A stretch of DNA of 5,322 bases. Source: Methanobacteriota archaeon (GTDB taxonomy: Archaea > Thermoplasmatota > Poseidoniia > Poseidoniales > Poseidoniaceae). The DNA lies in NCBI GenBank assembly GCA_002727515.1, contig PBXF01000058.1, forward strand, positions 1 to 5,322, in the 5' to 3' direction. The notes beneath the pieces were generated by a model. It was not told where the DNA came from and made no database searches. It worked only from the letters and a program-made list of their open reading frames with translations. Positions within the stretch are counted from its first letter, which is position 1. Every line of letters begins with the position of its first letter. A program made the translations under genes and the position numbers. Below are positions 1 through 5,322 of this stretch, one piece after another.

Positions 1-1
1 G

Positions 2-688
2 ACAATTGTTGCTCATGCCACTAACCCATTAAATTATGCCTGGCCGCATCATGAGCAATATTTGACCAAGTGGGGAGGGAAGGGTGCTAAGACATTGATG
101 CTAGGAATGAATCCTGGCCCTTGGGGCATGGCTCAAACGGGAATTCCATTTGGGTCCACCAATATTGCAAAAAACCAGTTACAGATAGAACCGTGCGCGT
201 TACATACTCCTGAAAACGCTCATCCGAAAAGACCAATCATAGGCTTAGAAATGGAGCGACAGGAAATATCTGGCCAGAGGCTATGGAATTTGTTATTCGA
301 AAACTATGGGACAACTGATGATGTTTTTTCTAAGGTATTTGTTTTGAACCACTGTCCGTTACTGCTCTTAGGTGAAACAGGAAAGAATCTAACTCCAGAC
401 AATTTACCTGTTGAAGTAATGAAACCGATATTGAATGCTTGTGATCAACATTTGTTAGAGGTAATTGAAATTTTAAAGATTGAAAGAATAGTTGGTGTTG
501 GCAAATATGCTGAAAAAAGAGCCCGTATTGCTTTTGGAGTTGGTAAGTCAGAAGATGGAGTCACAAAATCAGGCCGGAGTGTTAAGATCACATCCTGCTG
601 GCATCCAAGCCCAGCAAGCCCATTGTCAAACCGTAATGGCGGCGCAGATTGGCGAAAAAATGTCTCAGATTGTCTAAATTCCCAGTGA
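2..688 (+). CDS. SMUG1: SMUG1-family uracil-DNA glycosylase (5' end outside window)
   Basis: This gene encodes a single-strand-selective monofunctional uracil-DNA glycosylase, which removes uracil and some oxidised pyrimidines from DNA to start base excision repair. The frame is open from base 2, so the true start lies upstream. The TTG at 62 is not the start, because the residues before it already match the family (human SMUG1 has YNPVEYAWEPH where this has TNPLNYAWPHH). 228 residues are visible; human SMUG1 has 270. Motif 1, GMNPGPWGMAQTG, carries the expected catalytic Asn (visible residue 37, codon 110-112). HPKRPIIGLE follows, then NHCPLLLL and VGVGKYAEKRAR. Motif 2 is HPSP (His at visible residue 201, codon 602-604). 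After HPSP the wedge region differs: Ala stands where human SMUG1 has Arg243, and the loop to the next Trp is a few residues longer. It ends 57 bases before the acyl-CoA synthetase gene. The family call is based on remembered human SMUG1 motifs. Confidence 0.93.
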   Translation, partial: TIVAHATNPLNYAWPHHEQYLTKWGGKGAKTLMLGMNPGPWGMAQTGIPFGSTNIAKNQLQIEPCALHTPENAHPKRPIIGLEMERQEISGQRLWNLLFENYGTTDDVFSKVFVLNHCPLLLLGETGKNLTPDNLPVEVMKPILNACDQHLLEVIEILKIERIVGVGKYAEKRARIAFGVGKSEDGVTKSGRSVKITSCWHPSPASPLSNRNGGADWRKNVSDCLNSQ

Positions 689-737
689 AAATCTACTTTC
701 ATTGTAGGCGCATCATTCAAGTGCTATGTGCTACACT

Positions 738-742
738 AGGTG
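738..742 (+). promoter_or_regulatory. Possible Shine-Dalgarno site of the acyl-CoA synthetase gene
   Basis: AGGTG fits the anti-Shine-Dalgarno end of 16S rRNA, but it sits only 3 bases before the ATG at 746, closer than usual. It supports choosing 746 over the in-frame GTG at 740, which overlaps this motif, and over the ATG at 761, which has no such motif near it. I see no convincing TATA box at the matching distance, so the gene may be read through from the glycosylase gene. Confidence 0.35.
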
Positions 743-745
743 TTC

Positions 746-2659
746 ATGGCAGAAGTAAAGATGGCCTGGGACAGGCAGCCGGATGATAGACAATGGGAAG
801 GACCAGAGGGTGAAGACCCGCGTACCTTGTACCAAATGTTGATGACTAGTGTAGAGAGATTTGGAAATGAACCTTGTTTTGGATATATTCCTGGAGAAGG
901 AATGGCAAGAGTACACATAAACTACAATGAATTCGGAGAATTATCAACCTCAGTGGCAAAGAGACTCAATGATTTAGGAGTTAAGGCTGGGGACCGAGTT
1001 GCAATTATTCTAGACAACAGTGTTCAATGGGCTGCTCTATCGTATGGAGCAAATGCAATTGGTGCTGCTTACACCGCCATGTACACTCACCAACACGGTT
1101 CTGAGTGGGCATATATTCTTGGAGACTCAACTCCTTCAATCATAGCTGTCGCCAACACTGCTGTCTTGGACAAGTTGGTTGACAACCTTCCTAGTGAAGC
1201 ATCAGCATGGCCTGAATGTGGCGTCATATTACTTGGCGACGAACCGGCCAATAAGATCCCTCCAAAGGGAATTGAAGTCCACATGTGGAGCGACTTTGTT
1301 GCACAAGGCAGAGCCAGTGAAAATGATTTCGAGATTGCAGATGACCCATTTGCACTGAATACTTTGATTTACACATCTGGAACAACAGGAAATCCAAAGG
1401 GAGTTATGCTTACTAATTGGAACACACTTTCCAATATTCTTTGTGTTCAATCTGCTTTCAAAATTTACGTTGGCGATAAGAACGCTGCATTCCTTCCTTG
1501 GGCGCACTCTTTTGGAAGTACGTTCGATCTTCACTGGATGATTAGATGTGGAGTTCACATCAACCTAATCTCCGACTTAACCAAGATCGCTGATGAGTGT
1601 ATCGAAATTAAACCTGCAGTCCTACTTGCCGTCCCTCGTGTTTGGAATAAATTCTATGACCGAGTTAATAGCCAATTTGAAGCGGCAACTGGTGTTAAGA
1701 AATTCTTGATTGGAAAGGCTAAGAAATCCGCTGCAAAGAGAATCGCTAAGGCAAATGTAGAATGTGATGCAGTTCCTGCAAGTGGATTCTTCGACAAACT
1801 CTACGATAAATTAGTCTGGTCAAAAGTTCGTGCTAGATTCGGTGGAAACATCAGATTCTGTATGTCCGGTGCTGCGGCACTTTCCCCAGATGTTGCTGAA
1901 TTCATCCAAATGGTTGGATTTAGTTGCTACGAAGGATATGGACTTACTGAGACCTCTCCGTTGGTAGCAGCCAATGGATGGTCTGGCCCTGGAAAATCAA
2001 GACTACGCAGTGTAGGACTTGTTGCCAACGGCGTCAAGGTAACAATCGATACCGATGCTTGGGACGACCCTGACCGCCCTGATGAAGGTGAAATTATTGT
2101 TCACGGACCTAACGTCATGAAGGGATACTGGAATAATGAAGAAGCCACAAAAGAAGTTATAATTGAACCAGGCGTATTTAGAACCGGTGACTTAGGAAAG
2201 TTGGACAAGGATGGATACCTCTCAATTACTGGTAGAGTAAAGAGTCAATTCAAACTTGAAAATGGAAAATATGTTTCTCCGGCACCTCTTGAAGAAAATC
2301 TAAAACTTTCACCACTGGTTGAACAAGCGGTTTTAGATGGTAGAAATATGCTGAAGACCTACTTGATTGTTCATCCAAATATGGATGCGCTGAAATCTGC
2401 TATGACTGCTGCTGGTGTTGATTCAAGTGGCAGTAATGCTGAAATTTGTGCTAGAGATTCTACCAAGAAATGGCTTCTTGACGAACTCAAAACTAACAAC
2501 ATGAAGGCTCCTGTTTGGAAAGGCTATGAAATTGCAGCCAATATCATCCTAGATCCTGAAGAATGGACAACTGACAATGATATGTTGACTCCTTCGATGA
2601 AGGTTAAATTGCGAAACCTACTGAAACTTCATGAAGGCGCAATTGCTGAATTTAGTTGA
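746..2659 (+). CDS. Long-chain acyl-CoA synthetase (AMP-forming)
   Basis: This enzyme activates fatty acids with ATP and CoA to acyl-CoA, AMP and pyrophosphate, the entry step to beta-oxidation or lipid synthesis. It probably acts at the inner face of the membrane. From the ATG at 746 it is 637 residues, normal for the LACS/FAA1 branch of the ANL superfamily. The phosphate-binding loop TSGTTGNPKG is at 210-219. VPRVWNKFYDRV follows, typical of long-chain members. YGLTETSP starts at 398, and the ribose-binding Asp of FRTGDLG is Asp482. The hinge ITGRVK has Arg497, followed by KLENGKYVSP. The C-terminal lysine segment TPSMKVK (Lys619, Lys621) matches the TPTLKLK-like end of LACS proteins. All core motifs are intact, so it should be active. 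Chain-length preference cannot be read from sequence. The in-frame GTG at 740 would add two residues and is less likely. A B12-dependent acyl-CoA mutase about 2.2 kb downstream fits a fatty-acid catabolism setting. Confidence 0.93.
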   Translation: MAEVKMAWDRQPDDRQWEGPEGEDPRTLYQMLMTSVERFGNEPCFGYIPGEGMARVHINYNEFGELSTSVAKRLNDLGVKAGDRVAIILDNSVQWAALSYGANAIGAAYTAMYTHQHGSEWAYILGDSTPSIIAVANTAVLDKLVDNLPSEASAWPECGVILLGDEPANKIPPKGIEVHMWSDFVAQGRASENDFEIADDPFALNTLIYTSGTTGNPKGVMLTNWNTLSNILCVQSAFKIYVGDKNAAFLPWAHSFGSTFDLHWMIRCGVHINLISDLTKIADECIEIKPAVLLAVPRVWNKFYDRVNSQFEAATGVKKFLIGKAKKSAAKRIAKANVECDAVPASGFFDKLYDKLVWSKVRARFGGNIRFCMSGAAALSPDVAEFIQMVGFSCYEGYGLTETSPLVAANGWSGPGKSRLRSVGLVANGVKVTIDTDAWDDPDRPDEGEIIVHGPNVMKGYWNNEEATKEVIIEPGVFRTGDLGKLDKDGYLSITGRVKSQFKLENGKYVSPAPLEENLKLSPLVEQAVLDGRNMLKTYLIVHPNMDALKSAMTAAGVDSSGSNAEICARDSTKKWLLDELKTNNMKAPVWKGYEIAANIILDPEEWTTDNDMLTPSMKVKLRNLLKLHEGAIAEFS

Positions 2660-2670
2660 GGAAAAGCATC

Positions 2671-2689
2671 CCGTTTTTCCATAAAACGG
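2671..2689 (+). terminator. Hairpin after the acyl-CoA synthetase gene
   Basis: CCGTTTT (2671-2677) pairs perfectly with AAAACGG (2683-2689) around a 5-base loop, starting 11 bases after the stop codon. A run of five T lies inside the left arm and loop; no T-tract follows the hairpin, so it is not a classic bacterial terminator. In archaea the T-run alone may promote termination. It could also be a 3'-end stability element or chance pairing. Confidence 0.35.
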
Positions 2690-2726
2690 TAAAATTCTAG
2701 TTGATTTCGCACATGTCGGCTTCTAA

Positions 2727-2734
2727 TTTATAAA
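2727..2734 (+). promoter_or_regulatory. Archaeal TATA box of the small membrane protein gene
   Basis: TTTATAAA lies in an AT-rich stretch, with its centre about 27 bases before the ATG at 2758. Archaeal transcription starts about 25 bases downstream of the box, so the predicted transcript begins at or next to the start codon, giving a leaderless mRNA. No purine-rich Shine-Dalgarno sequence lies between box and ATG, which agrees. This is the clearest promoter in the window and the main support for an archaeal origin. The upstream purine-rich BRE element is not obvious. Confidence 0.65.
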
Positions 2735-2757
2735 CCGTCACAACTGACTGTTATCAA

Positions 2758-3093
2758 ATGACTATAGATAGCGTTGAAATGATTTCTTCTGGTCAACATG
2801 AGATGTTGCCGGAAAAAAGATCAATTCTATCTCTTCTTTTCCCTATTTATGACAGACCACTTGGAGTGGGATTTTTTGTTGGTTTAATCGCAGGATTATG
2901 CAATTCTGTTATTCTTGGTTTACCATTGGGATATTCCATTTTATCTGGAATCATGATTGGCTTAGTAGTTTGTCTAATCGGGTGTCCTGCAATGGTCAAA
3001 CAATTGATTGAAAGAAGGGAATTGGAAAATGAGAGAAAGGCTGCACTTGCTAGAAAAGCAAGAATTATCAGCGCATTCACCTCTCTAGATTGA
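2758..3093 (+). CDS. Small two-helix membrane protein of unknown function
   Basis: I do not recognise this 111-residue protein. The first 34 residues are polar with a short hydrophobic patch (ILSLLFPIY, 23-31). Two hydrophobic, Gly-rich segments follow, about residues 35-55 and 58-80, long enough to span a membrane and joined by a very short turn around Pro56. Residues 81-104 are strongly charged and rich in Arg, Lys and Glu, probably a cytoplasmic helix; the positive-inside rule puts both ends in the cytoplasm. There is no signal-peptide cleavage site and no metal or catalytic motif. The segments contain two Cys (48, 72), with a third just after at 76. The start is well supported by a TATA box placed for leaderless translation, and the membrane-helix pattern makes a chance ORF unlikely. 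It lies between the acyl-CoA synthetase and ABC-F genes with short gaps to both, but its own promoter argues against a fixed functional tie. Confidence 0.75.
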   Translation: MTIDSVEMISSGQHEMLPEKRSILSLLFPIYDRPLGVGFFVGLIAGLCNSVILGLPLGYSILSGIMIGLVVCLIGCPAMVKQLIERRELENERKAALARKARIISAFTSLD

Positions 3094-3121
3094 ATCTCTA
3101 ACAAACGATTCTTTGGAGTCG

Positions 3122-3130
3122 ATTTATCAA
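3122..3130 (+). promoter_or_regulatory. Possible TATA box of the ABC-F gene
   Basis: ATTTATCAA is the only AT-rich, TATA-like stretch in the 68-base gap before the ABC-F gene. Its centre is about 36 bases from the ATG at 3162, which would give a leader of roughly 10 bases. That leader would include the GAGGG at 3152. The match is weaker than the box at 2727. Confidence 0.35.
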
Positions 3131-3151
3131 TGAGCAGTAAGCCGCCGGTTT

Positions 3152-3156
3152 GAGGG
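3152..3156 (+). promoter_or_regulatory. Possible Shine-Dalgarno site of the ABC-F gene
   Basis: GAGGG lies 5 bases before the ATG at 3162, a normal spacing. It favours that ATG over the in-frame TTG at 3150, which would add four residues with no match to the family. Confidence 0.45.
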
Positions 3157-3161
3157 ATAGT

Positions 3162-4838
3162 ATGGTACGCGACCTAATCACTGTCGAAGGAGTTGACAGA
3201 AGTTTCGGGCCAGTTGATGTTCTTGTTGACATTAATCTACTTGTCCAAGATGGAGATAGAATTGGAATTGTCGGCCATAATGGTGCTGGAAAGACTACGC
3301 TACTCAACACAATCAGTGAACAAACTCAGGATGTTGGAGACATTGAATTTGCACCTGGAATTAGACTAGCCTATCTTACTCAAATAAGAGACATAGATTC
3401 TAATTCAACTATTGAAGAAGAACTTGGTCGCAAAGGTAGACAATTCCAAGAATTAGAAGAAGAAATTGCTAAGATTGAGGCTGAAATGGCTGACCCTGCA
3501 TTCTATGAGGGTGACTGGGAATCTGTGATTGAAAGATATAGTCAATTACAACAGACTCTAGGTGAAAGCGGTGGAGGGAATGTCGCAAGTATCGCTAAAT
3601 CAACACTTGCCAGACTTGGTTTGGATAAACACCCAATGGATATGCAAGTTAGCAAATTATCTGGTGGTGAAAAGGCTAAACTTGCTCTTGCTCGTCAACT
3701 TGTTGGCCTTGCAGGAGTCGATGTTATCTTCCTTGACGAACCTACTAACCACTTGGATATTCAAACTACTGAATGGCTCGAAGGATTCCTTCGAGATTTC
3801 AAAGGTGCTCAGCTAATTGTTTCTCACGACAGATATTTCCTAGACCAAGTATGTACTAGAATTGTTGAGGTCGACAACCTCAGAGCATGGCCATGGAAAG
3901 GAAATTACAGCAAATTCCTACAACAAAAAATCGCTCAAGAAGCAACTCTTAATGATATGATAAAAACTGTTGAGAAGAAAATTGATGCTACAACAGGTGC
4001 TCTAAAGCAAATGAAGCGGGCCAATAAGTATGACAAGTCTATTTCTGCTAAACAGAAGATGATCGAGAGAATGCAACAAGAACTTAAGGCACTAAAAGCA
4101 AGAGTTCCAAAGAAACGTAAACCATTGATCCTCAAACTCGAGGCAACCGATAAAGCAAGTATGGACGTAATTCAAATCGAAGGTGGCTCGAAAAGTTTTG
4201 ATGGCCTAGAAAGACCAATACTAAACAACCAAGACTTGGAGATAAGAAAGGGTGACCGAATTGGAATTGTTGGAGGTAACGGCCAAGGTAAAACCACTCT
4301 ACTCAAACTAATCAACGGAGATGAAACCCTTGACAGTGGCAAGCGTGACTTAGCACCTGGATGTCAAATCGGATACTTCCATCAAGACCATGCAACCTTA
4401 GACTTTAATCTAAATCCAGTCGAACAGATCGAAAAGTTACGTCCTGATTTCCAGTACGGCGACATTCGTGCTGCTTTAGGAAGATTCCAATTCTCAAGTG
4501 AACAAGTTAAAACCAAACTTTCACAATTATCTGGTGGTGAAAGAGCGAGAGTCGCCCTACTGAAATTACTACTCGAAGAAAACAATCTCTTGCTGATGGA
4601 TGAACCGACAAATCACCTTGACATGGATTCTAAAGATACCTTAGAAGAGGCTTTGATCAATTATGAAGGCTCTCTTGTCACGGTTTCTCACGATAGATGG
4701 TTCCTCGATCAAGTTGTTAATCGTATATGGGAATTACAAGATGGTGTCGTCACTGTATACTATGGAAATTACACAGATTATGTTCGTGCAAAGAAAGGAC
4801 TTCCTCCGCTTGGAGAAGATGAAATCTCCTCGGTTTGA
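3162..4838 (+). CDS. ABC-F family ATPase with two nucleotide-binding domains
   Basis: ABC-F proteins are soluble. They have two fused ATPase domains and no membrane segments, and the studied ones bind the ribosomal E site to regulate translation or protect against antibiotics. This one has 558 residues, close to bacterial EttA. Domain 1: Walker A GHNGAGKT (Lys44), signature LSGGE (166-170), Walker B and catalytic Glu193 in FLDEPTNHLD. A charged helical insert (about residues 90-140, rich in Glu and ending in a Gly run) lies between Walker A and the signature. Domain 2: Walker A GGNGQGKT (Lys377), LSGGE (456-460), Glu481 in LMDEPTNHLD. The linker, about 250-330, is Lys/Arg-rich and helical, as expected of the tRNA-contacting linker. 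I see no large separate arm insertion and no C-terminal coiled coil; the protein ends soon after domain 2. Both ATP sites look intact. Whether it is a translation factor or a resistance factor cannot be decided from sequence; the first is the more cautious guess. Confidence 0.94.
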   Translation: MVRDLITVEGVDRSFGPVDVLVDINLLVQDGDRIGIVGHNGAGKTTLLNTISEQTQDVGDIEFAPGIRLAYLTQIRDIDSNSTIEEELGRKGRQFQELEEEIAKIEAEMADPAFYEGDWESVIERYSQLQQTLGESGGGNVASIAKSTLARLGLDKHPMDMQVSKLSGGEKAKLALARQLVGLAGVDVIFLDEPTNHLDIQTTEWLEGFLRDFKGAQLIVSHDRYFLDQVCTRIVEVDNLRAWPWKGNYSKFLQQKIAQEATLNDMIKTVEKKIDATTGALKQMKRANKYDKSISAKQKMIERMQQELKALKARVPKKRKPLILKLEATDKASMDVIQIEGGSKSFDGLERPILNNQDLEIRKGDRIGIVGGNGQGKTTLLKLINGDETLDSGKRDLAPGCQIGYFHQDHATLDFNLNPVEQIEKLRPDFQYGDIRAALGRFQFSSEQVKTKLSQLSGGERARVALLKLLLEENNLLLMDEPTNHLDMDSKDTLEEALINYEGSLVTVSHDRWFLDQVVNRIWELQDGVVTVYYGNYTDYVRAKKGLPPLGEDEISSV

Positions 4839-4840
4839 TA

Positions 4841-4849
4841 TTTTCTTTC
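4841..4849 (+). terminator. Pyrimidine tract after the ABC-F gene
   Basis: TTTTCTTTC begins 2 bases after the ABC-F stop codon. Archaeal RNA polymerase can terminate at such T-rich tracts without a hairpin, and none is seen here. The overlapping TGATATTTTC could instead serve as a weak TATA box for the mutase gene, 50 bases downstream. The sequence alone does not decide between them. Confidence 0.3.
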
Positions 4850-4888
4850 AAGGGCTGAATTGATGAACCAATAACCGATGGCATCGGC

Positions 4889-5322
4889 ATGGCCGATGAA
4901 GAAGTGGTGTTCCAGACCAGCACTGGACCAGTGCGAATCATCACTGCAGCCTCGCTTTTTGATGGCCATGATGCGGCAATAAATGTCATGCGCCGATTGA
5001 TTCAATCATCTGGAGCAGAAGTAATCCATCTTGGTCACGACCAATCAGCAAAAGCTGTTGTTGACTGTGCTATTCAAGAAGATGCACATGGTGTTGCTCT
5101 TACTTCTTACCAAGGTGGACATATCGAATATTTCACTTATATTCGCCAACTACTAGATGAGGCAGGTTGCCAGCATGTTCGAATCTTTGGTGGTGGCGGT
5201 GGAACAATTACTCCTCCAGAAATCAAGACATTGCATGAATCAGGAATTTCGAAAATCTACTCACCAGATGATGGGCGCACCATGGGTCTAATGGGTATGA
5301 TTCACCACCTGATGGGAATTGC
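4889..5322 (+). CDS. icmF: IcmF-like fused isobutyryl-CoA mutase, N-terminal B12-binding domain (3' end outside window)
   Basis: IcmF is a coenzyme-B12-dependent mutase that interconverts isobutyryl-CoA and n-butyryl-CoA. It combines a B12-binding domain, a G-protein chaperone domain and a mutase domain in about 1,050-1,100 residues. Only the first 144 residues are visible, covering essentially the B12 domain. They match known IcmF closely: [19 protein letters not shown] (19-37, with His27 as the expected lower cobalt ligand), [10 protein letters not shown] (73-82), FGGGGGTI (100-107) and [12 protein letters not shown] (123-134). Ordinary methylmalonyl-CoA mutase has different residues at these sites. 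The frame is closed by a TGA at 4856; the ATG at 4889 is the first good start and leaves a short 12-residue lead before the first strand. The chaperone and mutase domains are beyond the edge, so a stand-alone small subunit or another IcmF-like substrate (such as isovaleryl-/pivalyl-CoA) remains possible. It lies 50 bases after the ABC-F gene and could share its transcript. Confidence 0.87.
   Translation, partial: MADEEVVFQTSTGPVRIITAASLFDGHDAAINVMRRLIQSSGAEVIHLGHDQSAKAVVDCAIQEDAHGVALTSYQGGHIEYFTYIRQLLDEAGCQHVRIFGGGGGTITPPEIKTLHESGISKIYSPDDGRTMGLMGMIHHLMGI

Noticed and set aside
62..688. TTG at 62 as the start of the SMUG1 gene
   Set aside because: The 20 residues before it, in the same open frame, match the SMUG1 N-terminal region (NPxxYAW), so the gene begins upstream of the window.
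445..720. A 91-codon minus-strand ORF opposite the 3' end of SMUG1
   Set aside because: It overlaps the conserved HPSP end of SMUG1 and its translation resembles no known family; it is a shadow frame.
1229..1558. A 109-codon minus-strand ORF inside the acyl-CoA synthetase gene
   Set aside because: It lies wholly opposite a well-supported gene, and its translation has no recognisable domain or start signal.
3092..3111. A GAATC/GATTC inverted repeat after the small membrane protein gene
   Set aside because: A 5-bp stem with a 10-base loop and no T-tract is within chance expectation.
3655..4542. An 18-base exact direct repeat (3655-3672 and 4525-4542) within the ABC-F gene
   Set aside because: Both copies encode the LSGGE signature in the same reading frame. 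It reflects the duplicated ATPase domain, not a mobile or regulatory repeat.
4863..4874. ATG at 4863 as the start of the mutase gene
   Set aside because: It is in another frame and stops after three codons (MNQ); the B12-domain frame begins with the ATG at 4889.
4750..5005. Two minus-strand ORFs (79 and 75 codons) across the ABC-F/IcmF junction
   Set aside because: They overlap the ABC-F end and the start of the B12 domain, have no motif or promoter, and each is explained by the opposite-strand genes.
1..5322. A new multi-gene system spanning the window
   Set aside because: Four of the five genes belong to well-known families with unrelated roles, and internal promoters divide them. Nothing in spacing or overlap points to one joint system.

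Overview
The window holds five protein-coding genes, all on the + strand. The first and the last run off the edges. Gene density is high: gaps are 50-98 bases, there is no stretch over 300 bases without a gene, and I found no RNA gene, CRISPR array, insertion sequence or integrase. The sequence is AT-leaning, with frequent AGA (Arg) and GGA (Gly) codons. One gene has a clean TTTATAAA box centred about 27 bases before its ATG and no Shine-Dalgarno sequence, the usual arrangement of an archaeal leaderless transcript. With the gene content (long-chain acyl-CoA ligase, fused B12-dependent acyl-CoA mutase, ABC-F ATPase) this suggests a mesophilic, heterotrophic, fatty-acid-using archaeon, perhaps a marine Thermoplasmatota/Poseidoniales type. 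That assignment is inference; a bacterium is not excluded.

Layout: (1) 2-688, most of a SMUG1-family uracil-DNA glycosylase, with its N-terminus outside the window. (2) 746-2659, an AMP-forming long-chain acyl-CoA synthetase, followed by a small hairpin. (3) 2758-3093, a 111-residue protein of unknown function with two predicted membrane helices and its own TATA box. (4) 3162-4838, an ABC-F protein with two ATPase domains, complete at 558 residues. (5) 4889 to the window end, the N-terminal B12-binding domain of what looks like IcmF, the fused isobutyryl-CoA mutase.

The acyl-CoA synthetase and the mutase fit one theme: activating fatty or branched acids and rearranging acyl-CoA carbon skeletons. 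They are separated by unrelated genes and at least one internal promoter, so they are not clearly one operon. The glycosylase (DNA repair) and the ABC-F protein (probably ribosome-associated) are housekeeping-type neighbours. I see no defence island or new multi-gene system. The points most worth a second look are the eukaryote-like SMUG1 and the IcmF-type mutase in a window with archaeal promoter signals, and the uncharacterised small membrane protein.
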